Source: Gammaproteobacteria bacterium
GTDB taxonomy: Bacteria; Pseudomonadota; Gammaproteobacteria; Xanthomonadales; Xanthomonadaceae
Assembly (NCBI GenBank): GCA_025356635.1
Contig: JANXRY010000027.1
Span: forward strand, 1 to 41,161
Direction of reading: 5' to 3'
DNA: 41,161 nt
Of this stretch, positions 17,542 to 27,012 are shown in pieces. The notes beneath the pieces were generated by a model. It did no database searches, was not told the DNA's origin, and saw nothing but the letters and a program-made list of their open reading frames with translations. How positions within the stretch are numbered: the stretch's first letter is position 1; every line of letters starts with the position of its first letter. The translations under genes were made by a program, and so were the position numbers.

Positions 17542-19368
17542 TCACGCCGCCCCTTCCTTGTAAAGCCACTCGCGCGCCCAGTTTTCCAGCACGAACAGCA
17601 CCCAGAGCTTGAACTCGGGTTCCACTTTGGCCATGAACGCGTGCACGCCGGCCGGGTTCAACAGACCGCGCCGCACCAGCTCGCCATCGAGCACCGTTGA
17701 TCGCATCGTTTCCGTGGCGACGATGCGGTCGAGCGGAAACGAGAATCCCTGTTTGGGCTTGCGCTGGAGTTTCGGCGGCAGGTATTTCGCTGAAACTCGC
17801 CGAAGCACGCCCTTGCCGCCGCTTTCGCTGGCGTCCAATTCCGGGGGCAGCGACAAGGCCAACTCTGCCAGACGATGGTCCAGCAGAGGTACCCGAACTT
17901 CGAGCCCATGCGCCATGGATGCGCGGTCCACGCGCGCCAGGTTGCAATCCACCAGGAACGATTGGACGTCGAGGTACTGCCATTGCCGGGCTATGTCGCC
18001 CTTGGCTTCGGCTACCGGATCGATGCGTATGCCCGCCTGCAACTGCGCAATTTGCTCGCACCATTGCGGAAACAGCAACTGCAACTCACCCTTGGTGAAC
18101 GACGGGAAATGCAGCAGGTGGTAGTACTCGCCCTGGTTGGCGCAGCCCTCCGGCCATTCGCGCCCGAATCCGAACCGCCGGCGAACACGTTCGACGAACC
18201 AGGCCAGGCGCCGCCTCGGCGTTGCTTTCACCTGTCGGTACCAGGAATAGCCTCCGAACAACTCGTCACCACCATCGCCGGACAAGGCGACCGTGACCCG
18301 CTCGCGAACGACCCGCGCGAGATGCCAAGTCGGCAGGATCGAAATGTCGGCCATCGGCTCGTCGAAGGCATGGAAGAATTCGCGGGCATGCTGCGGATCG
18401 TTCAAGGTGAAACTGGCCGCATCGATATCGCTGGTGTGGTGGTGACTGCCGACATGCGCGGCGGCGGCGGTGGCATCCTCGCGCTCGGAGCCCTTCCAGC
18501 CGGGGAAGTCGACGAAGAAACTCTCGACCCCGGGGCGAGCCTGTGCCGCAACCGCCGCAATCAGCGACGAATCGATGCCTCCGCTGAGGAACACGCCGAT
18601 CGGGACGTCGCTGACCAGTTCCTCCCTGACCGACGCCGTCAACAGGTCGCTGGTCGCAGCGATGGCGTCCTCGTCCGACATCGCCCGCGTCGCTTCCGGC
18701 AGCGTCCAGTAACGATGCATGGCAACCGTGCCCTGCTCGGCGTCGAAGCCGAGGGTGGTGGCGGGCGGCAGGCGGAATACGCCGTCCCAGATCGACTGGC
18801 TGCCCTGGACATAACCGACGCGAAGGAAACTGAGCAGCGCGGCGACGTTGGGGCTGTTCGGGCTTGCCATCAGTGGCAACAACGCCCTCGACTCCGAGGC
18901 GAACGCGAACTCGCCGCCGAGCACAGAATAGTAAACGGGCTTCACGCCGAGACGATCCCGCGCCAGCAACAATCGCTTCCTGGCCTGGTCCCACAGGCCG
19001 AACGCGAATATCCCGCGCAACCGGGAGACGATGCCATCGCCCCACTGCTCGTAACCATGGATGATGACTTCCGAGTCGGACCGGGACCGGAACTCGTGTC
19101 CGGCGGCGATCAATTCGGCGCGCAACTCGAGATAGTTGTAGATCTCGCCGTTGAACGTCATCTGGATCGAGCCGTCCTCGTTCGCCATCGGCTGGCGCGC
19201 AGCGTCGCTTAGGTCGATGATAGCGAGGCGGTTGTGGGCAAGGTAGGCGATCCGATCGTCCGAGGCCCATTCGCCGAAACCATCCGGACCGCGGTGGCGC
19301 AAACTCAGCGCCGCCTCGCGCAATCCGGCATGGTCGCGCCGTCCGATCATTCCGAAGATTCCGCACAT
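17542..19368 (-). CDS. asnB: Asparagine synthase (glutamine-hydrolysing), putative sugar amidotransferase
   Basis: 608 residues. The N-terminal 'MCGIFGMIG' keeps the catalytic Cys2, and 'RLAIIDLSD' and 'NGEIYNYLELR' (73-83) complete an intact glutaminase. The synthetase domain has SGGIDSS (262-268) and 'SGDGGDELFGGY'. It can release ammonia from glutamine and transfer it to an adenylated carboxylate. Within glycan loci, AsnB homologues such as WbpS are thought to amidate hexuronic acids, and that is the likely role here rather than asparagine supply. The ATG at 19368 is fixed by the required Cys2 and by TGATG overlap with the upstream gene. Contrast the Cys2-to-Ser homologue at 35700-37565. 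Confidence 0.9.
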   Translation of the reverse strand: MCGIFGMIGRRDHAGLREAALSLRHRGPDGFGEWASDDRIAYLAHNRLAIIDLSDAARQPMANEDGSIQMTFNGEIYNYLELRAELIAAGHEFRSRSDSEVIIHGYEQWGDGIVSRLRGIFAFGLWDQARKRLLLARDRLGVKPVYYSVLGGEFAFASESRALLPLMASPNSPNVAALLSFLRVGYVQGSQSIWDGVFRLPPATTLGFDAEQGTVAMHRYWTLPEATRAMSDEDAIAATSDLLTASVREELVSDVPIGVFLSGGIDSSLIAAVAAQARPGVESFFVDFPGWKGSEREDATAAAAHVGSHHHTSDIDAASFTLNDPQHAREFFHAFDEPMADISILPTWHLARVVRERVTVALSGDGGDELFGGYSWYRQVKATPRRRLAWFVERVRRRFGFGREWPEGCANQGEYYHLLHFPSFTKGELQLLFPQWCEQIAQLQAGIRIDPVAEAKGDIARQWQYLDVQSFLVDCNLARVDRASMAHGLEVRVPLLDHRLAELALSLPPELDASESGGKGVLRRVSAKYLPPKLQRKPKQGFSFPLDRIVATETMRSTVLDGELVRRGLLNPAGVHAFMAKVEPEFKLWVLFVLENWAREWLYKEGAA

Positions 19369-20282
19369 CAGCGCAACCCCACTTGGTGCGCCCAACTCGA
19401 AACCACCGCTCGCAATTTCGGTCCGCCCGGAATGAAATCGCGCAGCGGGTATCGGCTGAAAATCGGCGAGTAGGCAATCGCCGCCCGCCAAAGTCGACCG
19501 GCACGGACCAACTCGCCGGGCTTCTTGCCGTACCGATTCGCCATCAGGAGTTTCCCGGCCCGCGCTGCGCCCCTGACTTGCGCCGATGCCGATTCAAGGC
19601 CGGGCAAAGTATCGATGGCCAGGCCGTAGTCGCGCACGATGCGCGCACCCTGGCCGTCCCGTTGCCCTTCGTGCATCGAGCGTTGCGCCATCAATCGCGG
19701 GATCTTGGTCGCGGGCGCCTGCATTGCCATCCGGAACCACAGGTCGGTATCGGCGGCATACGGTACGCTGCTGCGCCAACCGCCCAAGGATTTCGCCATC
19801 GCCATGCGGAAGAAAGTCGACGGCTGCGGGATCCATGTTTCCAGGCTGAGCACGCCTTCCAGCGAGTACCCAGGCAACTCGGTGCGCGACAGCTCGTGAC
19901 CGTCGGCATCGACCTTGGTGATGTCTCCGAACGCGAATGCCAGTTGCGGGTCCGCAGACAGCGCGGCGACACCGGCGGAGATCGCGCCCGGCAAGTAGAA
20001 ATCGTCCGAACTCTGGATCGCGCCAATCTCGCCGCGCGCCTTGGCGAAACCCTTGTTCACCGCCTCGACAACGCCGCTGTCCTTCTCCGACACCCAGTTC
20101 AATTCCGGGGCAGAACCGAATTCTTTCAGGATCGCCACCGTCTCGTCGGTGGATGCGCCGTCGATGACGATGATCTCGATCGGGCGATAGTCCTGGGACA
20201 GGATTGACTCCAGCGTGCGCCGGATGAAGCGCCCCTGGTTGTAACTTGGGACGATAATCGAAACCAGCGGACGCCCGTTCAT
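19368..20282 (-). CDS. Glycosyltransferase family 2
   Basis: 304 residues. 'VSIIVPSYNQGRFIRRTLES', '[10 protein letters not shown]' and 'EIGAIQSSDDFYLP' show a GT-A domain; the DxD position reads SSDD, a variant common in this subgroup (the same DGASTD type as the gene at 949-1719). I chose the ATG at 20282 because it overlaps the STELLO-like stop as ATGA; an upstream in-frame start at 20309 lacks support. The stop shares one base with the AsnB start (TGATG). It is a cytosolic enzyme of glycan assembly with unknown donor. Confidence 0.87.
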   Translation of the reverse strand: MNGRPLVSIIVPSYNQGRFIRRTLESILSQDYRPIEIIVIDGASTDETVAILKEFGSAPELNWVSEKDSGVVEAVNKGFAKARGEIGAIQSSDDFYLPGAISAGVAALSADPQLAFAFGDITKVDADGHELSRTELPGYSLEGVLSLETWIPQPSTFFRMAMAKSLGGWRSSVPYAADTDLWFRMAMQAPATKIPRLMAQRSMHEGQRDGQGARIVRDYGLAIDTLPGLESASAQVRGAARAGKLLMANRYGKKPGELVRAGRLWRAAIAYSPIFSRYPLRDFIPGGPKLRAVVSSWAHQVGLR

Positions 20283-21283
20283 CGCGCCTCCTCGATCCCT
20301 TCGCACCATGCAGCCAGCAATTCGAGCTCAGCTGCCTGGAAGAAGCCCTGCGCGACCAGGGCTTGATAACACTTCCGGAGATTTCCGATGACGGAATCGG
20401 CTCCGGAATCCAGCGACGTGTCGGCCAGCACGGTGGCGAGTTCGCGATTGCGTTGGTATCCAGGAATTTCGTCGTTGAAGTCGCGCATCAAGTCATGCAG
20501 GTTGCGATCTTGCACGACTTCCGGCGCGTGGAAGACGACGCCGAGCCCGAGTTCCCACAGGCAACGCTGGGCAACGAAGCTGCGCCAGATATCGGTCATG
20601 CGGAACGAACAATGGCTGGGCAAGTAAAGCAAGGGAAAGGCGTCCGGCCACCACCACGTACTCTGGCTGTTGAAAGGACACCAGGAACCCGGCTGCAACA
20701 GTACGCTGGGGCCGTCGTCGAAATCGAACGGACGATCAAGGACCAACCGCCATATCGCATCGACGTCGGGAGAACCGTTTGCCAGGCCTTGCTGGATCGG
20801 CGCGCGCACCGACGACACCGCCCTTGCGATCGGCACGCCACGATCGAAGGAATCGACCAGTCCATCCAGCGGCAGCCCACGCGGCCAGATTCGTTCTTGG
20901 CTGAAACAGCGGTAGACGTTGACCCAGCCGCCGGCACCGGCGACCCGCACTTCCGCCTGCAATTGGCGCGGACTCCAGTTCGACAGAGGCGCATTGTCGT
21001 CGTCGGTCTCGTAGATGCATTCCGCGCCGGCCCGGATCGCTTCCAGGTAACCGACGTTTTTGCGGGTGTAGTGGCCGACCGGAAGTTTTCGCGCCAATTC
21101 GAACGGGGACTCGAGTTGCCTGGCCAGGCTGTAGAAATCGGCACCGGGGACGTGAAAACTTGCCGGACCCTTCTTGTCGCCGATGATGATGAGGTTGGCG
21201 CCCAGCGGCCGCAATTTCTCGGCGAGCGAGCGTACCGCCGGTGTCGGCGACTGGATGGTGGTGATGACAACGGCAAGCGACAT
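20279..21283 (-). CDS. STELLO-family (DUF288) putative glycosyltransferase
   Basis: 334 residues. 'LIIIGDKKGP' (31-40), 'LPVGHYTRKNVGYLEAI' (67-83) and the acidic 'IYETDDDNAPL' (90-100) are the conserved order of motifs in the STELLO/DUF288 family, with the DDD run as probable metal site. In plants, STELLO proteins sit in the Golgi and affect cellulose synthase assembly; bacterial members are poorly studied. This one has no membrane anchor, so it should be cytosolic. I chose ATG 21283, with GGGAG seven nt upstream, over a longer frame that overlaps the GT4 gene. The stop overlaps the next ATG. The acceptor and sugar are unknown. Confidence 0.75.
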   Translation of the reverse strand: MSLAVVITTIQSPTPAVRSLAEKLRPLGANLIIIGDKKGPASFHVPGADFYSLARQLESPFELARKLPVGHYTRKNVGYLEAIRAGAECIYETDDDNAPLSNWSPRQLQAEVRVAGAGGWVNVYRCFSQERIWPRGLPLDGLVDSFDRGVPIARAVSSVRAPIQQGLANGSPDVDAIWRLVLDRPFDFDDGPSVLLQPGSWCPFNSQSTWWWPDAFPLLYLPSHCSFRMTDIWRSFVAQRCLWELGLGVVFHAPEVVQDRNLHDLMRDFNDEIPGYQRNRELATVLADTSLDSGADSVIGNLRKCYQALVAQGFFQAAELELLAAWCEGIEEAR

Positions 21284-21308
21284 CAATTGACTCCCATCGA
21301 AAGTACGC

Positions 21309-22463
21309 TCACGCCCGATCGCCTTGGCGATGGAGGCCGGCACGGTAGAAATCCAGGTATTCCGCGGCAACATCGGCCCACGTCCGGGTCCTGGCCCGGG
21401 CGCGCGCAGACTGCCACCGGCCGTCGTCGCCGACCAACGCGACCACGGCGTCCAGGGCCATCCTGATGTCGGCGGTGTCGCAAGGGTCGAAATAAACCGG
21501 CGCGTCCCCACCGACCTCGGGCAGAGAGGCTGCGTTCGAACAGGCCGACGGACAACCGAAGGCGAGCGCCTCCAGCAGCGGGAAGCCGAAGCCTTCGCTC
21601 AGTGACGGGAAAACGAAAGCCGTGGCCGCGCAATAGGCGCAGGCGAGGTCGTCGTCGCTCAATCTGGGAATCACGATTACGTCGCCGCCCAGCCTAAGTT
21701 CGCGCAACAATGCTTCCTCATCGGGCTCCAACGGCCCGCCGCCGGCCAACACGAGCGAGAATTCGCCCTTCCTGCTCCAGCCCGCGTAGGCTTCGAGCAG
21801 CCTCGCCACGTTCTTGTGCAGAAAGCGCGATCCGACATGCAACAGGAACGGGCGACCGGGCGAGACGCGTTCGCGGAACCGGACTACCGTGTCTTCGGAC
21901 GGCGTGTCGAGGAACCGCGGATCCAGCGCGTGGGGGATTGTCAAGGCAAGCTTTCCCGCCACGTCGTAGTACGCGCTGGCCCTGGCCTTCGCGAATTCCG
22001 ACGGGAATACCACCGCGCTGCAGCGCCGGAACGCCACTTCCTTTTCCCGTATGCGCCGCTGGTGCCGTTCGGTGCAGAACATTTGTGGGAAGTCTTCGAA
22101 AATCGTGTCGTGCATGGTCAGGACTTGGGGTATCGACACCCCGTCGGGAGACGAATAATAGGATGAATGGAATACGCCCGGCCGGGTCGAAGACCAGAAC
22201 GAACGTCGCTTTCGCTCGGACAGCGACACCGAAAGCCGGGGAAAAAATCTTGTTGACTGCATTTGCGCGATGGCCGGAAGCACGTGGGTGCGCACCGGCA
22301 CCATCCCCTCGGGCATTGGCGATCCCGGCTCCAGGTAGAGATTGACCTCGGCATCGGGCATGCGAGCCAAGGCATTGATCAGGTTGGTGAAGTTACGGCT
22401 GATCCCGCCATGCGCTTGTCTGGCGTAGATCAGGCCGTCGATGTGAATCGGAAGTCGCTTCAT
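21309..22463 (-). CDS. Glycosyltransferase family 4 (GT-B)
   Basis: 384 residues with two Rossmann-like halves. The donor half shows 'FLLHVGSRFLHKNVARLLEAY' and the E-x7-E motif in 'SEGFGFPLLEAL', typical of retaining GT4 enzymes, here of the mannosyl/rhamnosyl type often seen in EPS loci. 'ISRNFTNLINAL' near the N-terminus is the acceptor-side Gly-rich loop. It starts at ATG 22463 in an ATGA overlap. A 25-nt gap, the longest inside this operon, separates it from the STELLO-like gene. Confidence 0.88.
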   Translation of the reverse strand: MKRLPIHIDGLIYARQAHGGISRNFTNLINALARMPDAEVNLYLEPGSPMPEGMVPVRTHVLPAIAQMQSTRFFPRLSVSLSERKRRSFWSSTRPGVFHSSYYSSPDGVSIPQVLTMHDTIFEDFPQMFCTERHQRRIREKEVAFRRCSAVVFPSEFAKARASAYYDVAGKLALTIPHALDPRFLDTPSEDTVVRFRERVSPGRPFLLHVGSRFLHKNVARLLEAYAGWSRKGEFSLVLAGGGPLEPDEEALLRELRLGGDVIVIPRLSDDDLACAYCAATAFVFPSLSEGFGFPLLEALAFGCPSACSNAASLPEVGGDAPVYFDPCDTADIRMALDAVVALVGDDGRWQSARARARTRTWADVAAEYLDFYRAGLHRQGDRA

Positions 22464-23485
22464 CGGCTACCCGTCTTGCCCAACAATTGTTTTCTTTTCT
22501 GATGCTGCCAGTAACGCAAGTCAAACACACTCTTGCGGATTCGTCGCAACAGCACGTCGGATGCAACACCGTAGCGATGCGCGAGCTTCAACATGCGCGG
22601 TAGTTGTCGCCAAGGCGTGTGATGTGCGCCACCGAGGAGTCGGGTTTTCTGATTTTCCCAAAGAATGGGCCGCCACTCGTCAGGGATGACATCCTGGCAT
22701 TGTTCGAGAAAACAAAGTTCGATTTCCTCGATCCCGGACAAATGATCTACGATCGAGTGATGCAGCTTGAACTGATTGGTGAAACTGTCGTAGTGGACCC
22801 GGTAGATTGCCAGTGGCTCCTGCATGCAGAAGACCTGTGTGCGCATGGATAGAACCCGCCACATCAGGAAATCCTCGTACATGGTATTCAGGTGCGGCGG
22901 GCCGACGAACTCAAGGCCATTGGCAAACAGTGACTGCCTGACCAGCGGCGTGGGCGATGGAACGAATGTGGATGGAGCAAGCTGCAGATTCAGGATCCGG
23001 GCGGGCGCGCGAATGTCGGCGTTGAACATCGTCGCCATCGACTCGCGAAAAGAGTCTCGGCTCAAGGGCTGGGCCGACATTGGATACGAACGATCGCTGT
23101 TGACTGACAGGTAGACATCGCCAAAGACAAATCCCACCTCCGGGCGAAGGTCCATGATCTCCAGTTGCCGTTCCAGTTTGTCAGGTAGCCATGCATCGTC
23201 GGCATCGAGAAAGGCAATAAACTCGCCGCGCGCGCATCTGAGTCCCAGGTTTCGGGATTGTGCTGTGCCCTGGTTGCCGTGTCTCTGATGAACCAGCAAG
23301 CGAACGCGGGCATCTTGTGCCGCGAGTTGCTTCACCAGCTCGTTGGTGCCGTCGGTAGATCCGTCGTCGATGACCAGGCATTCCAGATCGCCGTAGGTTT
23401 GCATCAAAACGCTATTGACAGTCTCCCGAAGCGTCGCGCTGGCGTTGAAGGCAGGGGTTACCACGCTGACACGCGGAGAGTTCAT
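22460..23485 (-). CDS. Glycosyltransferase family 2
   Basis: 341 residues, GT-A fold. 'VSVVTPAFNASATLRETVNS', 'VIDDGSTDGT' and 'FIAFLDADDAWLP' mark the nucleotide-sugar-binding Rossmann half with the metal-binding DxD (DAD). The C-terminal part is family-variable and carries no membrane helix. It should add one sugar from an NDP donor to a lipid-linked intermediate at the cytosolic face. Start ATG 23485 overlaps the upstream stop as ATGA, and its stop overlaps the next start the same way. Donor and linkage cannot be assigned. Confidence 0.88.
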   Translation of the reverse strand: MNSPRVSVVTPAFNASATLRETVNSVLMQTYGDLECLVIDDGSTDGTNELVKQLAAQDARVRLLVHQRHGNQGTAQSRNLGLRCARGEFIAFLDADDAWLPDKLERQLEIMDLRPEVGFVFGDVYLSVNSDRSYPMSAQPLSRDSFRESMATMFNADIRAPARILNLQLAPSTFVPSPTPLVRQSLFANGLEFVGPPHLNTMYEDFLMWRVLSMRTQVFCMQEPLAIYRVHYDSFTNQFKLHHSIVDHLSGIEEIELCFLEQCQDVIPDEWRPILWENQKTRLLGGAHHTPWRQLPRMLKLAHRYGVASDVLLRRIRKSVFDLRYWQHQKRKQLLGKTGSR

Positions 23486-25704
23486 GGCAGGGATCCCATC
23501 TGTGCGTCATCATGCGGGTACGCACGCGCGACCCAAGCCAGGGTTTCGGTCATCGCCGCAGCCCGGTCGACGCGCGGATGCCAGCCAAGCCAATGCCGCG
23601 CGCGATCGGAACGGTAGATCGCCTGGGTCGAAAAAAAACTCTGGAAGAACTCCGCATACGGGAATTCACGGGCCTGGCTGACCGAGGCTTCCAGTGTCTT
23701 GCGATGTTCTCGAGCCGGATCCGCCGGCCTCGGAGTCGTCGGCGCCGATTGCCCAACGGCCGGCTTGCCGCGAACGGCGGAACGCAAGCGCTGCCAGCCG
23801 CGAAACAAGCGATTCCGGGAGACCCAGTCGGCGCAAGCGGGATAGTTCCTGATCGCTTGCCGGAATACCGTCGGGAACGAGCGTTCGCGACGATGCACGG
23901 CGGCGAGCTGCCGAAGCGTGGTCATCACCACGTCGGGCACGGCGATGTCGTCGCCGAACGCGCGCCGCATCTGCGGCAGGTAGAACTCCGACCAGGTTAT
24001 CGGCCATTCTTCCTCGTTCACGATCATGGCCGAGCCGCTCGGGCAATCGGCATCTGCCGCGAGCAACGCGGCTTCGACAAGATTATCCACGTACACCAGG
24101 TTCGCGAGACCCTGCCCTGAGTCAAGCAGGAAGAATTCGCCAGAGCACTGGGCATCCAACTGTGCCGATCCGAAATCGCGTCCGAACGGACCGAACACGC
24201 AGGTCGGTCGCAGGATCACTACCTCAACCCGGCTCGTCTTCGCGAACTCCTGGCAGCGGCGCTCCATCTCGCGCTTGGCGTTCGCGTATTGCAACTCGGA
24301 ACCCTTGGCCGCCGAGTCGTCGTCGACGGTTCCATCGGCGGCAGGATTTCCCAAGGCCAGCATGCTGCTGAATACGACAACACGCCTGAAACCGTGACGC
24401 TCTGCCGCGAGCAACACGTTCACCGTGCCGTCGACGACGGTCTTCCAGACGATCTCGGCGCCACCGGACGCGACGGCGCAGTGGTAGATCACGTCGCCGC
24501 CGCCAGACAACGCTTTGTCCAGTTGCGCGGCCTCGCGAATATCCGCAAGCCGGATGTCTACAGCTCGTCGCGCCAGGCGCACGCAAGATTGCGCGCGCCG
24601 TGCCAGCGCCAACACCGGCGTACCCCGATCGTCGAGGAACTCGACCAGGCGCGTGCCGATGAACCCGCCCGCGCCGGTCACGACCGCCCGCTTGCCGGAA
24701 GCGATTTCGCCAGCGCGGGATTTGCGATGTTGTCGTTCCCGGCATTGATCGAAAATGCGTGCGCATTCGAGTGCGACTTCCGCGCCAACACCATCACTGG
24801 GCAGTCCCCGGATGCGCTTTTCGAAGTCCTGCAACTGCAACGCCACTGCATTGAGCATCGACACACCGTTCGAAGCAGTAGCAATGGTCGCCGTGCGGGG
24901 CTCGCCGGCGATCGTCGTCGTGACCGAAAACGCCTCCGGGTTCTTGAGCGGCCAGACGATCGTCCCGCGCTCCAGTTCGATCTCGACGGTGTTGGCGAGC
25001 GGATACAGCCTCGACAACTCCACGACAACCGGAATGCCGGTCGCGGTCGCCAGACCAATCCTGAATTCGGCGGCGGTTCCGCCGGCCGAATCGTCTGAAT
25101 ACGACACCACGCGCAACTCGCCCAACCACCAGGCCAGCAGGTCGAATGCGTGCGCGCCGATGTCGTACAACTCGCCGCCACCGTGCTCTTCCAAGACCTG
25201 CGCCAGGGATTCCGCCGGCCACGCATAGGCCTGGCCTTCGCGCCACCGGACCGAGCGGATGGCGCCGAGCCAACCGGTTCGCAACAGGTCGCGTATGGCG
25301 GTCGCGGCAGGAAAGGAACGCCGCGGTTGGCAGACGACGAGCTGGCGCGAGGCAGCGGCAGCGGCGGCTTGCATGCGCAGGATACTGTCGGTCGTCAGGC
25401 CCAACGGTTTTTCGCAGAACACATGCAAACCCTTGTGCAATGCGGCGACCACGCATTCCTCGTGCAGGTGGTGTGGCAACGCCACGATGACCGCATCGAT
25501 GCTCCCGGGCACGAGACCGCCGAGATACGCCTGGAACGACGCAACGATCTTTTCCACGCCATCCGGAAGATCTTCAAGCTGCTCTAGCGACTTAACCGAG
25601 GGGTCGACGACGGCGACCAACTGCAACTCTGCCACTCCGGCGCGAAACGCCGGCAGGTAGAAGATCCGGGTGACGGCGCCGCCGCCCAGGATGGCTACCT
25701 TCAC
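23482..25704 (-). CDS. Fusion: Gfo/Idh/MocA oxidoreductase - NAD-dependent epimerase/dehydratase
   Basis: 740 residues. The first half (1-330) is a Gfo/Idh/MocA sugar dehydrogenase: 'VAILGGGAVTRIFYLPA' for NAD(P), EKPLG (98-102) and 'DIGAHAFDLL' (181-190) with a catalytic His. The second half (338-740) is an extended SDR: GAGGFIG (344-350), YANAK (473-477), and a C-terminus with 'LGWHP' and 'TETLAWV'. Both act on nucleotide sugars or sugars; the exact step is unknown. It starts at GTG 25704, overlapping the Wzt stop as GTGA. The same two families occur as separate adjacent genes at 15499-16500 and 14414-15502, in the same order, and the SDR parts share C-terminal signatures. A channelled two-step sugar conversion is plausible. 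Confidence 0.88.
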   Translation of the reverse strand: MKVAILGGGAVTRIFYLPAFRAGVAELQLVAVVDPSVKSLEQLEDLPDGVEKIVASFQAYLGGLVPGSIDAVIVALPHHLHEECVVAALHKGLHVFCEKPLGLTTDSILRMQAAAAAASRQLVVCQPRRSFPAATAIRDLLRTGWLGAIRSVRWREGQAYAWPAESLAQVLEEHGGGELYDIGAHAFDLLAWWLGELRVVSYSDDSAGGTAAEFRIGLATATGIPVVVELSRLYPLANTVEIELERGTIVWPLKNPEAFSVTTTIAGEPRTATIATASNGVSMLNAVALQLQDFEKRIRGLPSDGVGAEVALECARIFDQCRERQHRKSRAGEIASGKRAVVTGAGGFIGTRLVEFLDDRGTPVLALARRAQSCVRLARRAVDIRLADIREAAQLDKALSGGGDVIYHCAVASGGAEIVWKTVVDGTVNVLLAAERHGFRRVVVFSSMLALGNPAADGTVDDDSAAKGSELQYANAKREMERRCQEFAKTSRVEVVILRPTCVFGPFGRDFGSAQLDAQCSGEFFLLDSGQGLANLVYVDNLVEAALLAADADCPSGSAMIVNEEEWPITWSEFYLPQMRRAFGDDIAVPDVVMTTLRQLAAVHRRERSFPTVFRQAIRNYPACADWVSRNRLFRGWQRLRSAVRGKPAVGQSAPTTPRPADPAREHRKTLEASVSQAREFPYAEFFQSFFSTQAIYRSDRARHWLGWHPRVDRAAAMTETLAWVARAYPHDDAQMGSLP

Positions 25705-27005
25705 TTCGGCTCCGCCACCTGTTGCGCTAGCAGCGCTTGCGGTGCCGACCACTGGTGCGCGGTGGCAACAAGATAGTTGATGCTGGCCGGCGGCTTTCCG
25801 GAATCGAAAATGTCCCGGGCCGCGACGTGCAATTTGCACAAGGCGTCGTTTCGCCAAACATATTCGATGCAAGGTATGGCGAGGCGTAGTCCTATCTGGT
25901 AGTCGCCCTGGGCTAGCGGGAACTGCTCAAAATCGCAGTCGACGCGGTAGCGTCCGGGAATTACGCCAAACGGCCGATTCTGGTCCGGCGACGTCGAACT
26001 GTGGAACAGGGGAACACCGTCGCGCGACCAGATCTGCAACTCGGCGGAAAAGCTAGGGAACGCGCCCCTGACCTCGAACTCGATCCGGAAGCGGACCGGG
26101 TCCCAGGTGCCGATCTCCCGCAACGGGCGATCGTCGCGGCCGAGCGCCTGCAGGCTGATCACGCGGGCGTCCTGGGGTGCCGCCGCATGCGGGTCGTATC
26201 GATACATGTAGCCGGGAGCATCGAAGACTTCCGTTCCGGTCGGCGCACCCAACGAATCCAGATAGGCGTCGATCACGTCGGTCGGCGCGCCGTTGCCGGC
26301 GAGTTGACCCTTGCGTATCCAGACGGCACGCGAACACAGCTTCTGGATCGCCGCCATGTTATGGCTGACGAAGATCACGGTGCGTCCCTCGCGGGCGACA
26401 TCGTCCATCTTGCCGAGGCATCGTTTCTGGAATTCGGAATCGCCTACTGCCAGCACCTCGTCGATGATCAGTACGTCTGGCTCCAGGTGGGCTGCAACCG
26501 CAAACGCCAGCCGCACGTGCATGCCGGACGAGTAGCGCTTGACCGGCGTATCAATGAATTTCTCGACCCCGGAAAACGCGACGATTTCGTCGAACTTGCG
26601 AGCGATCTCCGCTCGCCGCATGCCAAGGATAGTGCCGTTGAGGAAGACGTTCTCGCGGCCGGTAAGCTCGGGATGGAAGCCGGTTCCGACCTCGAGCAGG
26701 CTCGACATCCGGCCGCGCACCAAGACGCGACCGGTGCTCGGCTGGGTGATGCGCGACAGGATCTTGAGCAGAGTCGACTTGCCCGCGCCGTTGCCGCCAA
26801 CGATTCCGACCGAATCGCCCTCGCCGATCTCGAGGTTGATGTCGCGCAGTGCCCAGAATTCTTCGGCAGGCGCCACGTCGGCCGTCGCCTTTCCGCCCAG
26901 TTGCCGGGCCAGCCGGACCAACCGATCGCTGAGCGTATGCTCGTGGGTCTGGCCGAGCCGGTAACGTTTGCCGATATTTTCGATGGTGATCGCGGGCTTG
27001 CTCAT
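25701..27005 (-). CDS. wzt: O-antigen/polysaccharide ABC transporter ATP-binding protein with carbohydrate-binding C-terminus (Wzt)
   Basis: 434 residues. The ATPase domain (1-250) has Walker A GGNGAGKST (70-78), signature YSSGM (158-162), Walker B DVLIIDE (177-183) and the switch His215. Residues about 255-434 form the beta-rich Wzt_C domain that, in chain-terminating O-antigen systems, binds the capped non-reducing end of the glycan. It pairs with the permease half of the GalE fusion. I chose the ATG at 27005 (MSKPAITIENIGKRY); longer readings upstream overlap the sulfotransferase and carry no homology. The stop overlaps the next GTG as GTGA. Confidence 0.93.
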   Translation of the reverse strand: MSKPAITIENIGKRYRLGQTHEHTLSDRLVRLARQLGGKATADVAPAEEFWALRDINLEIGEGDSVGIVGGNGAGKSTLLKILSRITQPSTGRVLVRGRMSSLLEVGTGFHPELTGRENVFLNGTILGMRRAEIARKFDEIVAFSGVEKFIDTPVKRYSSGMHVRLAFAVAAHLEPDVLIIDEVLAVGDSEFQKRCLGKMDDVAREGRTVIFVSHNMAAIQKLCSRAVWIRKGQLAGNGAPTDVIDAYLDSLGAPTGTEVFDAPGYMYRYDPHAAAPQDARVISLQALGRDDRPLREIGTWDPVRFRIEFEVRGAFPSFSAELQIWSRDGVPLFHSSTSPDQNRPFGVIPGRYRVDCDFEQFPLAQGDYQIGLRLAIPCIEYVWRNDALCKLHVAARDIFDSGKPPASINYLVATAHQWSAPQALLAQQVAEPK

Positions 27006-27012
27006 GTCGAAT

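Noticed and set aside
17875-19212. 445-codon plus-strand frame
   Set aside because: Antisense to an intact AsnB-type gene with all catalytic motifs; no recognisable domain.
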